Positions 1 through 5,569 are shown, counted from the stretch's first letter. The stretch: DNA of 5,569 bases from Syntrophus sp. (in: bacteria) (GCA_003451635.1 DMAT01000252.1:1-5569), one strand, 5' to 3'. Made by a program: numbers and translations. Notes: a model not told the origin generated them from the letters alone.

Positions 1-13
1 CTCCTCTTATTTT

Positions 14-20
14 CCTCCTT
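14..20 (-). promoter_or_regulatory. Shine-Dalgarno-like sequence of a possible divergent gene
   Basis: Read on the minus strand, this segment is AAGGAGG, a perfect ribosome-binding core. A second purine-rich GAGGAG lies at 6-1 on the same strand. No start codon at suitable distance is seen inside the window after either one, so the gene would begin just beyond position 1 and run leftward. A TAAAAT hexamer on the minus strand at 29-24 could be its -10, but no convincing -35 is seen. The existence of the gene is an inference from these short signals only. Confidence 0.3.
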
Positions 21-27
21 GATATTT

Positions 28-41
28 TACCTGATCAGGTA
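28..41. promoter_or_regulatory. 14-bp perfect palindrome, possible operator
   Basis: The sequence TACCTGATCAGGTA is its own reverse complement over all 14 bases. It lies between the pst promoter and the possible divergent gene to the left, and overlaps the minus-strand TAAAAT hexamer, a usual place for a repressor site. I do not recognise it as the site of a named regulator. A palindrome this short can arise by chance. Confidence 0.35.
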
Positions 42-91
42 TTGGGGCATAGAATAAAGGAAAATGGTTGCATCTTGATTTCATTTTAATT

Positions 92-123
92 AAGGTTGTG
101 TTAAATCAATTTAACGCAACCTT
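92..123. repeat. 32-bp near-perfect inverted repeat upstream of the Pho box
   Basis: Arms at 92-106 and 109-123 are each 15 bases and separated by only CA (107-108). They match at 14 of 15 positions; the one exception (T99 against G116) would be a wobble pair in RNA. It ends 7 bp before the Pho box and about 48 bp before the likely pstS transcription start, so it is not in the pst mRNA. It could be an operator, or a terminator hairpin for transcription entering from the left. The T run after the + strand copy is only three bases, which makes the terminator reading weak. Confidence 0.55.
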
Positions 124-130
124 TACACTG

Positions 131-148
131 CTGTCATCAAACTGTAAT
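131..148 (+). promoter_or_regulatory. Pho box (PhoB-binding site) of the pst operon
   Basis: Two direct 7-bp half-sites, CTGTCAT (131-137) and CTGTAAT (142-148), are separated by the 4-bp spacer CAAA. This differs from the known proteobacterial PhoB consensus (CTGTCAT, 4 bp, CTGTCAT) at one base. It stands where the -35 element would be, 10 bp before a good -10, as in known PhoB-activated promoters where PhoB replaces -35 recognition. Position ahead of pstS makes the assignment strong and predicts induction under phosphate limitation. Confidence 0.88.
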
Positions 149-158
149 AATTGTTCTG

Positions 159-164
159 TAGAAT
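159..164 (+). promoter_or_regulatory. -10 element of the pstS promoter
   Basis: TAGAAT matches TATAAT at five of six positions and begins 11 bases after the end of the Pho box. No TTGACA-like -35 is needed at a PhoB-activated promoter and none is seen. Transcription would start near 171, giving a leader of about 30 nt that includes the pstS ribosome-binding site AGGAGG at 190-195. Confidence 0.65.
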
Positions 165-200
165 GCACGGCAAAAATAAAAGTAAATTCAGGAGGACAAA

Positions 201-1019
201 ATGTTAAAAGGTATGAAGGTTATCGTTATCGGGCTGTTGTGCCTGCTTGTAGCCGCCCCGGCGGCCATGGCAGGGGGCAATGTAGTGATTAAAGGCTCCA
301 CGACGGTGCTGCCCGTTGCTCAGGCGGCGGCGGAAGCTTACATGAAGATCAAGAAGGACGTTAATATCTCTCTGTCCGGCGGCGGTTCCGGCGACGGCGT
401 CAAGGCCCTCATCGACAAATCCACGGACATCGCCAACTCGTCAAGGGAGATGAAAAAGCAGGAAACGGATCTGGCAAAGACTAAGGGGGTCAACCCCATG
501 GCTCATGTCGTCGCCATCGACGCCATCGTGCCGATCGTCAACCCCAAAAACAAGGTCAAAGATCTGAGCACCGACCAGCTCAGCCAGATCTATCAGGGCA
601 AGATCACCAACTGGAAGGAAGTGGGAGGAGAAAATCTGGCCATCGTGGTGATTTCCCGGGACAGCAGTTCCGGAACCTATGAATCATGGGGGCACCTAGT
701 TTTAAACGGCGCGAAGGTTACACCCAGAGCCCAGCTCCAGGCCTCCAACGGTGCCATTGTCCAGGCGATCTCAAAGAACAGATACGCCATCGGCTACATC
801 GGCATCGGCTACCTCAACAAATCCGTCCAGGCCCTGACCGTCAACGGCATCCAGGCATCAGCCAAAACGGCTCTTTCCAAGGAGTATCCTGTTGCCAGGC
901 CCCTGTATATGTACACTGATGGCGCCCCCAAGGGAGACACGGAAGGATTCGTTAAATTCCTCCTCAGCAAGAAGGGGCAGGAGATTGTGAAAAAGGCTGG
1001 CTTCGTTCCTATCAACTAG
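201..1019 (+). CDS. pstS: Phosphate ABC transporter substrate-binding protein PstS
   Basis: This is the periplasmic protein that binds inorganic phosphate with high affinity and hands it to the PstCA channel. The 272-residue product begins with a signal peptide (basic start, hydrophobic 7-20, likely cleavage after AMA at 22-24). Family motifs follow in order: GSTTVLP (32-38), GGGSGDG (60-66), NSSRE (79-83), SRDSSSGT (152-159) and a C-terminal GQEIVKKAGFVP (259-270). The serine, threonine, aspartate and arginine residues in these segments are the known phosphate ligands of the family. Cys14 is inside the hydrophobic stretch without a proper lipobox, so a soluble periplasmic protein is favoured over a lipoprotein. 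The ATG at 201 is chosen because AGGAGG (190-195) lies 5 nt before it; Met5 lacks a well-spaced site. It is the first gene after the Pho box. Confidence 0.97.
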   Translation: MLKGMKVIVIGLLCLLVAAPAAMAGGNVVIKGSTTVLPVAQAAAEAYMKIKKDVNISLSGGGSGDGVKALIDKSTDIANSSREMKKQETDLAKTKGVNPMAHVVAIDAIVPIVNPKNKVKDLSTDQLSQIYQGKITNWKEVGGENLAIVVISRDSSSGTYESWGHLVLNGAKVTPRAQLQASNGAIVQAISKNRYAIGYIGIGYLNKSVQALTVNGIQASAKTALSKEYPVARPLYMYTDGAPKGDTEGFVKFLLSKKGQEIVKKAGFVPIN

Positions 1020-1053
1020 AAAGGAGTAGAAGTTTCAAAGTTAGTCTGGGAAC

Positions 1054-1085
1054 TTATGGGCAAGGCGGGCAGGCCTTGCCCATAA
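1054..1085 (+). other. Stem-loop between pstS and pstC
   Basis: Perfect 13-bp inverted repeat: arms TTATGGGCAAGGC (1054-1066) and GCCTTGCCCATAA (1073-1085) flank a 6-nt loop. It sits 34 bases after the pstS stop and 39 bases before pstC. No run of T follows (AATTATTT instead), so it is not a typical strong intrinsic terminator. The known pattern in pst operons is more PstS than membrane subunits; a hairpin that protects the 3' end of pstS mRNA or partly attenuates read-through into pstC would achieve this. That role is inferred. Confidence 0.8.
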
Positions 1086-1124
1086 AATTATTTCCGCAAA
1101 ATGGTTTAATCAGGCAAGAAATCT

Positions 1125-2012
1125 ATGACCCGTCATCAAAAAGAAATCATCATTAAGAATGTCTTTTTAATTTTTTCTCTTATCTCCATTTTTATTCTTG
1201 GTCTTATTGTTGTTTTTCTTTTCCGGGAAGGGATTCCTCTCTTCAAGGAAGTATCCCTCCGGGATTTCATTTTCGGCATGGAGTGGTATCCGACCTACAG
1301 CCCCCCATCTTACGGGATCTGGCCTCTCATTGTCGGCTCCCTGATCGTCACTGTCTTTTCTTCTCTCATCGCTGTTCCCCTGGGGGTCCTGTCAGCGGTT
1401 TATATCTCGGAAATTGCGCCCCCGGCGATCAAGGAAGTCCTCAAAGCGATCATTGAGCTCTTGGCCGGGCTGCCTTCGGTAGTCCTCGGCTTTTTCGGCA
1501 TGGTCATTGTCGCCCCCTGGCTCCAGGCGACCTTCGATCTGCCCACGGGCTTGAATATCGTCAACGCCTCGGTGATCCTTGCCATAATGGCCGTCCCCAC
1601 CATATCGAGCATCTCCGAAGACGCCCTCTACGCCGTTCCCAATGAATTTAAGGAAGCCTCTTACGCCTTGGGAGCGACGAAGTTTGAAACTATTGCCCGC
1701 ATCATTATCCCGTCCGCCCTGTCGGGCATTTCCACGGCCGTTATCCTGGGTATGGCCCGGGCCATCGGGGAGACGATGGTCGTCCTGATGGTGGCCGGAG
1801 GCGCCGCCGCTCTCCCCGAAAGCATCTTCGACTCCGTCCGGCCCATGCCGGCCAGCATCGCCGCCGAGATGGGAGAGGCCCCCTTCCGCAGCGGTCATTA
1901 TCACGCCCTCTTTGCCACAGCCATCGTCCTGTTTCTAATGACCCTGGCCTTCAATCTGATCGCCGATTATATTTCCCAGAAATTCAAGGAAGTGGGGTCG
2001 GCAACACTATGA
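1125..2012 (+). CDS. pstC: Phosphate ABC transporter permease PstC
   Basis: PstC is one of the two inner-membrane subunits forming the phosphate channel with PstA. The 295-residue product has the family's normal length and about six hydrophobic segments: near 11-33, then a MetI-type core at about 66-94, 105-131, 146-163, 199-228 and 260-285. The EAA loop that docks on the ATPase is at 177-196 (EASYALG then a proline at 196). ELLAGLPSVVLGFFG (111-125) and ARAIGETMVV (211-220) are typical PstC signatures. The long segment 35-65 between helix 1 and the core is the usual periplasmic part. The ribosome-binding site is weak (AGGCAAG near 1112-1118), in keeping with lower expression than pstS. The stop TGA overlaps the ATG of the next gene (ATGA, 2009-2012), which implies translational coupling. 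The first 70 bases or so are richer in A+T than the rest, as expected near a start. Confidence 0.96.
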   Translation: MTRHQKEIIIKNVFLIFSLISIFILGLIVVFLFREGIPLFKEVSLRDFIFGMEWYPTYSPPSYGIWPLIVGSLIVTVFSSLIAVPLGVLSAVYISEIAPPAIKEVLKAIIELLAGLPSVVLGFFGMVIVAPWLQATFDLPTGLNIVNASVILAIMAVPTISSISEDALYAVPNEFKEASYALGATKFETIARIIIPSALSGISTAVILGMARAIGETMVVLMVAGGAAALPESIFDSVRPMPASIAAEMGEAPFRSGHYHALFATAIVLFLMTLAFNLIADYISQKFKEVGSATL

Positions 2013-2146
2013 CCGGACAGACCGTAAGCGGGAACATGAAACGGCGCTATCTCAAGCAACACCTTTTTTTCGGCGCTGTCCGCCTGTCGGCCGTAATTCT
2101 CACCCTAGCCTTGGGAGGCATACTTTTCTACATCCTTGTAAACTAA
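2009..2146 (+). CDS. PstA N-terminal fragment (first membrane helix), 45 residues
   Basis: If the TAA is real, this open frame yields a 45-residue peptide: a basic cytoplasmic start (K11, R12, R13, K16) and one hydrophobic helix at about 19-44. It corresponds to helix 1 of PstA, which lies outside the five-helix MetI-type core. Translation should be efficient by coupling, since its ATG overlaps the pstC stop. A second in-frame ATG at 2036 is possible. It ends at the premature TAA and so is either a dead-end fragment or half of a split permease. Confidence 0.55.
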   Translation: MTGQTVSGNMKRRYLKQHLFFGAVRLSAVILTLALGGILFYILVN

Positions 2147-2170
2147 ATCCAGGTTATCAGTTGGGAATTC

Positions 2171-2890
2171 TTGACCTCGCCGCCTACGGACTCCATGACG
2201 AAAGGCGGCATCATGCCCGCCATCCTCGGGACGCTGTACCTGACTATCGGCGCGATCACCGTAGCCCTTCCTCTGGGCGTCGTGGCCGCTATCTATTTAA
2301 CGGAATACGCCAAGCAGGGAAAAATCGTCCGGGCCATCCGGGTGGGCGTCAACTGCCTGGCCGGTGTTCCTTCGGTCGTTTTCGGTCTTTTTGGCCTGGG
2401 TTTCTTTGTTGTTTTTCTAAATTTCGGTTCCTCTATCCTGGCCGGCGCCCTTACCCTCGGAATTCTCATCCTGCCCACAATCATTGGCGCCTCAGAGGAA
2501 GCCCTCAAAGGAGTCCCCCAAACTTTCCGGGAGGCATCTCTGGCCCTGGGGGTTTCCAAATGGCTGACGATCTGGAAGATCGTCCTGCCCAGCGCCCTCC
2601 CGGGAATATTAACCGGCTCTATCCTTGGCATCGGTCGGGCGGCGGGGGAAACGGCTCCCATCATGTTCACGGCGGCGGCCTTTTTCACGGCCAAGCTCCC
2701 CGGTTCCATCTTTGACGAGGTCATGGCGCTCCCCTACCACGTTTACGTCCTGGCCACTGCCGGAACTCATATTGAACAGACGCGCCCCATCCAGTTCGGC
2801 ACGGTCCTCGTCCTCGTCGCCCTGGTCCTGGGAATAGATTTGATTGCCATTATCATTCGCAGTTACATGCGCAGGAAGAAAAGGTGGTAA
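2171..2890 (+). CDS. pstA: Phosphate ABC transporter permease PstA, C-terminal core
   Basis: This open part of pstA encodes 239 residues from a TTG at 2171, holding the whole MetI-type permease core of five helices but lacking helix 1. The EAA loop that contacts PstB is at 121-140 (EASLALG then proline), and LAGVPSVVFGLFGLGFF (63-79), GRAAGETAPIMFTAA (155-169) and MALPYHVYVLATAGT (185-199) are clear PstA signatures. The product ends with a basic tail (MRRKKRW). The start is uncertain: TTG 2171 has only a weak GGGA nearby, ATG 2195 has no clear site, and ATG 2213 has AAAGG at 2201-2205 with 7 nt spacing and begins just before the first core helix. The normal start would be 2009 if the TAA at 2144 is an error. 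pstB follows 2 nt after the stop. Confidence 0.85.
   Translation: MTSPPTDSMTKGGIMPAILGTLYLTIGAITVALPLGVVAAIYLTEYAKQGKIVRAIRVGVNCLAGVPSVVFGLFGLGFFVVFLNFGSSILAGALTLGILILPTIIGASEEALKGVPQTFREASLALGVSKWLTIWKIVLPSALPGILTGSILGIGRAAGETAPIMFTAAAFFTAKLPGSIFDEVMALPYHVYVLATAGTHIEQTRPIQFGTVLVLVALVLGIDLIAIIIRSYMRRKKRW
2881..2887 (+). promoter_or_regulatory. Ribosome-binding site deciding the pstB start
   Basis: AAGGTGG spans the end of the pstA coding sequence and lies 5 nt before the ATG at 2893. It supports that ATG over the in-frame GTG at 2884, which is itself part of this site. The GTG has its own AGGAAG at 2873-2878, so it cannot be fully excluded. Confidence 0.65.
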
Positions 2891-2892
2891 CC

Positions 2893-3666
2893 ATGGAAAA
2901 CAACAGTTTTGATAACGAGATTATCAAGACAAAGAATGTCAATTTCTACTACGGCGCCTTCAAGGCCCTGACAGACATCACTATGAACTTTGAGAAGAGG
3001 AAGGTGACGGCATTGATCGGTCCTTCGGGTTGCGGCAAGTCAACCCTCCTGCGCCTCCTCAACCGGATGAACGACCTGATCGCCGGGGCGCGGGTGGAAG
3101 GAGAAGTCCTCTTTGAGGGAATGAACATCTATGACCCCGAGGTGGATCCCGTGGAGGTGCGCCGCCGGGTCGGCATGGTCTTTCAGAAACCAAACCCCTT
3201 TCCCAAGTCCATCTTCAATAATATCACCTATGGCCCCCGGCTCACCGGAACAGCGAATAAATCGGATCTGGAAGCATTGGCGGAGATTAGCCTCAAACAG
3301 GCCGTCCTGTGGGACGAGGTCAAGGATATCCTGGGCAGATCGGCAATGACCCTCTCCGGGGGGCAACAGCAGCGCCTTTGTATCGCCCGGGCCCTGGCCA
3401 TGAAACCAGACATCCTGCTCATGGACGAACCCACTTCAGCCCTCGATCCGATTTCCACAGCGAAGATCGAAGAATTGATTGACGAATTGAAAAAAACCTA
3501 TACTATCATCATCGTCACCCATAACATGCAGCAGGCGGCCCGGATTTCCGACAAAACCGGTTTCTTTTACATAGGAAAACTGATCGAATACAACGCCACG
3601 GAAAAGATCTTTACCAACCCCGACGTCAAGCAGACGGAAGATTACATCACCGGGCGCTTTGGATAA
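2893..3666 (+). CDS. pstB: Phosphate ABC transporter ATP-binding protein PstB
   Basis: PstB is the cytoplasmic ATPase that drives phosphate import through PstCA and also takes part in signalling to PhoR with PhoU. All nucleotide-binding motifs are present: Walker A GPSGCGKST (43-51), Q-loop glutamine 98 in MVFQKPNPFP, signature LSGGQQQ (154-160), Walker B ILLMDEP (174-180), D-loop SALD (182-185) and switch histidine 210 in VTHNMQQAAR. The C-terminal KQTEDYITGRFG is a PstB hallmark. From ATG 2893 the product is 257 residues, the same as the E. coli protein; a GTG start at 2884 would add three residues. It begins 2 nt after the pstA stop and ends 15 nt before phoU. It appears fully functional, which suggests the transporter as a whole is under selection. 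Confidence 0.97.
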   Translation: MENNSFDNEIIKTKNVNFYYGAFKALTDITMNFEKRKVTALIGPSGCGKSTLLRLLNRMNDLIAGARVEGEVLFEGMNIYDPEVDPVEVRRRVGMVFQKPNPFPKSIFNNITYGPRLTGTANKSDLEALAEISLKQAVLWDEVKDILGRSAMTLSGGQQQRLCIARALAMKPDILLMDEPTSALDPISTAKIEELIDELKKTYTIIIVTHNMQQAARISDKTGFFYIGKLIEYNATEKIFTNPDVKQTEDYITGRFG

Positions 3667-3681
3667 CCAAGAGGAGGGAAG

Positions 3682-4374
3682 ATGGACACAAAGCGACACA
3701 CAAGCAAGCAATATGAGGCGGAGCTTCTGGAGGTGAAGGAAAATCTCCTCTATCTAGGCGCTCTGGTTCAAGAAGCCATCGCAGACAGCATCCAAGCGCT
3801 TTTAGAGCGGAATACGGAGCTGGCCCGGAAGGTGATTGCCAATGATGTTAATATTGATAAGATTGACGACGAGGTTGAGGACAAGTGCATCCGCCTTCTG
3901 GCCCTCAGACAGCCGGCTGCCCGGGACCTGCGGTTCATCACAACGGCTATCAAGATCAACGGACATTTGGAGCGAATCGGCGACATGGCTGTGAAGATCT
4001 GCGAAAAAATCGCCATCCTCAATGAAGAACCCCAGTTGAAACCTTATATCGATCTGCCCCGGATGGCGGATATTGCACGAAGTATGATTCGGGAAAGTCT
4101 CGACGCCCTGGTTAACGAAGACGTGGAGTTGGCCAACAAGGTCCGCCGGGAGGACGAATTCGTGGACAGCCTCAATGAACAGATCTTCCGGGAGCTCCTG
4201 ACCTTCATGATGGAAGATCCCCGGACGATCCATAGATCCCTGCTGATCATGCAGATATCCAAAACAGTGGAACGTATTTCCGATCATGCCAAAAGCATCG
4301 CTGATATGGTGGTATTCATGATCACGGGGAAAAATGTACGCCATGAGTGGCCATTCGAAGTCCAGGAGACGTAA
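3682..4374 (+). CDS. phoU: Phosphate signalling regulator PhoU
   Basis: PhoU is a cytoplasmic, peripheral-membrane protein that represses Pho signalling when phosphate is ample, by linking the Pst transporter to the PhoR kinase. The 230-residue product fits the family length and its two-repeat, all-helical fold: repeat one has the metal-binding type motif ERIGDMA (97-103) and repeat two the matching ERISDHA (198-204). The stretch ALRQPAARDLRFI (74-86) and NGHLERIGD are typical. A strong GAGGAGG (3671-3677) precedes the ATG. Its place between pstB and phoR matches its job as coupler of the two. No abnormal features were seen. Confidence 0.96.
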   Translation: MDTKRHTSKQYEAELLEVKENLLYLGALVQEAIADSIQALLERNTELARKVIANDVNIDKIDDEVEDKCIRLLALRQPAARDLRFITTAIKINGHLERIGDMAVKICEKIAILNEEPQLKPYIDLPRMADIARSMIRESLDALVNEDVELANKVRREDEFVDSLNEQIFRELLTFMMEDPRTIHRSLLIMQISKTVERISDHAKSIADMVVFMITGKNVRHEWPFEVQET

Positions 4375-4415
4375 AGCAAAGAGGAAACATCCGTCACTTA
4401 ACGGAAAAACAAGAC

Positions 4416-5569
4416 ATGAAAAGTCGTTTATTTTTCAAAATTTTTGCCACTTATCTCATACTGGTGCTCCTGGTCATGGCCGTCATGGAGTTTTTCCTGA
4501 CACCGAAGATCCGTGAGACTATCACCAGAGGGGTTATGGAAAGAATGATCGGTCACGGCCGGATTATGGCCCTCATGACCATGGATGAGATGCTGAGGAA
4601 GGTCACGGAACTTGCCGCCAGGTCCGAGGCGCGGATCACCATCATTGATGCCGCCGGGAAGGTCCTGGCGGACTCCTCGTGGAAGGACCAAAAGATGGAT
4701 AATCATCTCAACCGCTCCGAGGTCCAGGAAGCGCGGCTCAAGGGCCAGGGCACGGCCATTCGCTATAGCCGCACCCTCCAGCAAAGCATGCTCTATGTGG
4801 CCGTCGCCGTCCCGGAAAAAGACCATATCCGAGGCTACGTTCGCCTCGGCCGCTCCCTCGAGGAAGTAGCCTTATCAATTGAACATCTGTATCGGTCCAT
4901 CTATCTTACCCTCTTCCTCATCACCATCCCTTCCCTGATCTTAGCATTTCTGTTTGCCAGAAACATCGCCTCCCCTGTCCGGAGATTGATGGAGCTTACC
5001 CAAAAAATACGGGCCGGGGAAAGACCGCCCCCCATGATGGCGGAATCAGACGATGAACTGGGCAGACTTACCCAGGACATCAACTTTATTATCGAGGAAC
5101 AGCAGGAGAAAATCCGCGTCGCAACGGAAGAGAAAAGCAAACTCGAGGCTGCTTTCGACGGCATGGTGGAAGGAGTCCTCACCCTGGACAGGGACAACCG
5201 CATCGACCAGTTCAACCGGGGCCTGAGAAAAATGGTCGGTAAACAACGCGCCGATATCCTGGGGAAAACACCCTTGGAGGCCTTCCGGAGCGCCGATTTG
5301 CAGGTGGCCTATCTCCATTTCCGGGAAACCGGGAAAACGGTACGGCAGGAGGTTGCCTTGGGCGACGAAAAGTCCCTGTTCCTCGATGTAAATATCTCCG
5401 CCATCAAGGGTTATCCGGGGAACGAAGGGAAGATCATGATGGTCTTTCATGACGTCACGCGCCTGAAGCAGCTCGAGCGGATGCGCATGGATTTCGTGGC
5501 CAACGTCACCCATGAGATTCGCACCCCCCTTACGGCCATCATTGGCTACATTGAAACCTTGCAGCACGG
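4416..5569 (+). CDS. phoR: Phosphate-regulon sensor histidine kinase PhoR (3' end outside window)
   Basis: The open frame runs 384 codons without a stop to the window edge. The product is a membrane kinase that would phosphorylate PhoB. Order of parts: helix 1 (about 4-28); extracytoplasmic region (about 29-158) with a PAS/Cache-like part holding ITIIDAAGKVLADS (74-87), a DNH motif (95-97) and MLYVAVAVP (125-133); helix 2 (about 160-181); HAMP (about 182-235, NIASPVRRLMELTQKI); cytoplasmic PAS (about 243-350, ending FHDVTRL); then the dimerisation domain with phosphoacceptor His366 in NVTHEIRTPLTAIIGY. The ATPase domain lies beyond the window. The ribosome-binding site is weak (GGA at 4403-4405, 10 nt spacer). 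It follows phoU by 41 nt. The assignment to PhoR rather than another kinase rests on the domain order and the pst-phoU neighbourhood. Confidence 0.92.
   Translation, partial: MKSRLFFKIFATYLILVLLVMAVMEFFLTPKIRETITRGVMERMIGHGRIMALMTMDEMLRKVTELAARSEARITIIDAAGKVLADSSWKDQKMDNHLNRSEVQEARLKGQGTAIRYSRTLQQSMLYVAVAVPEKDHIRGYVRLGRSLEEVALSIEHLYRSIYLTLFLITIPSLILAFLFARNIASPVRRLMELTQKIRAGERPPPMMAESDDELGRLTQDINFIIEEQQEKIRVATEEKSKLEAAFDGMVEGVLTLDRDNRIDQFNRGLRKMVGKQRADILGKTPLEAFRSADLQVAYLHFRETGKTVRQEVALGDEKSLFLDVNISAIKGYPGNEGKIMMVFHDVTRLKQLERMRMDFVANVTHEIRTPLTAIIGYIETLQH

Larger units (their letters stand above)
2009..2890 (+). pseudogene. pstA: pstA locus interrupted by an in-frame TAA (phosphate permease PstA)
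   Basis: From the ATG overlapping the pstC stop to the TAA at 2888-2890, one reading frame of 293 codons encodes a complete PstA-like permease, except that codon 46 (2144-2146) is TAA. Frame is kept on both sides: residues 40-45 read FYILVN and residues 47-55 read IQVISWEFL, which is the expected PstA sequence after the first helix. A glycine commonly occupies the interrupted position in PstA proteins I recall. There is no indel, so a single substituted codon explains it. Either this is a true nonsense allele, a base-call error, or a gene expressed as two pieces. The rest of the gene shows no decay, which argues for recent origin, error or retained function. Full-length PstA would be the partner of PstC in the channel. 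Confidence 0.8.

Noticed and set aside
86..93. TTAATTAA palindrome
   Set aside because: An 8-bp A+T-only palindrome in an A+T-rich leader is expected by chance.
240..242. Cys14 of PstS as a lipoprotein attachment site
   Set aside because: The preceding residues are IGLL, not a lipobox, the Cys is in the middle of the hydrophobic stretch, and a normal AMA cleavage site follows at 22-24.
1054..1085. Intrinsic terminator ending the pstS transcript
   Set aside because: The stem is strong, but no run of T follows and the operon clearly continues; full termination is not supported.
1392..1904. Minus-strand open frame of 170 codons inside pstC
   Set aside because: Low-complexity Gly/Asp/Arg-rich translation antisense to a well-conserved permease; no start signals or motifs.
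2064..2070. Run of seven T inside the pstA N-terminal part as a programmed frameshift site
   Set aside because: Both halves of pstA are in the same frame, so a frameshift would not bypass the TAA and restore the correct core frame.
2144..2146. Recoding of the pstA TAA as selenocysteine, pyrrolysine or a reassigned sense codon
   Set aside because: Selenocysteine uses TGA and pyrrolysine TAG. TAA ends pstB, phoU and pstA normally here, so reassignment does not fit.
2161..2715. Open frame of about 184 codons overlapping pstA
   Set aside because: It is rich in Arg, Gly, Pro and His, has no recognisable motif, and overlaps the clear PstA frame; it is a shadow of GC-rich coding DNA.
4334..4516. 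Small + strand open frame bridging phoU and phoR
   Set aside because: It overlaps the C-terminus of PhoU and the first helix of PhoR in another frame, has no clear ribosome site, and its composition is that of an out-of-frame translation.

Overview
The window carries a phosphate-starvation (Pho) operon on the + strand in the order pstS, pstC, pstA, pstB, phoU, phoR. The last gene runs off the right edge. Signal peptide, Pst and PhoR architecture, a proteobacterial-type Pho box and moderately GC-rich coding DNA all suggest a Gram-negative bacterium. The protein style fits a deltaproteobacterium (Desulfobacterota, perhaps Syntrophales-like), but that placement is an impression and not a computed result.

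Layout. Bases 1-200 are a non-coding control region. It has a classic Pho box (131-148) with a well-placed -10 (159-164), a 32-bp near-palindrome just upstream (92-123), a second 14-bp perfect palindrome (28-41), and minus-strand Shine-Dalgarno-like sequence near the left edge that hints at a divergent gene outside the window. pstS (201-1019) encodes the periplasmic phosphate-binding protein. It is followed by a strong stem-loop (1054-1085) and then pstC (1125-2012). pstA overlaps the pstC stop by ATGA at 2009 and reads in one frame to 2890, except for an in-frame TAA at 2144-2146, right after its first membrane helix. pstB (2893-3666), phoU (3682-4374) and the 5' two-thirds or so of phoR (4416 to the edge) follow closely.

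How the parts work together. PstS captures phosphate, PstC and PstA form the membrane channel, PstB supplies ATP hydrolysis, PhoU couples transport state to signalling, and PhoR phosphorylates PhoB, which would bind the Pho box and induce the operon. PhoB itself is not in the window.

The main surprise is the interrupted pstA. Every other gene is intact, and TAA is used as a genuine terminator elsewhere in this operon (end of pstA, pstB and phoU), so recoding of TAA genome-wide is unlikely. The options are a sequencing or assembly error, a recent nonsense mutation, or a naturally split PstA with its first helix and five-helix core made as two polypeptides. No wholly unknown system was seen; the other notable items are regulatory DNA structures upstream of pstS.
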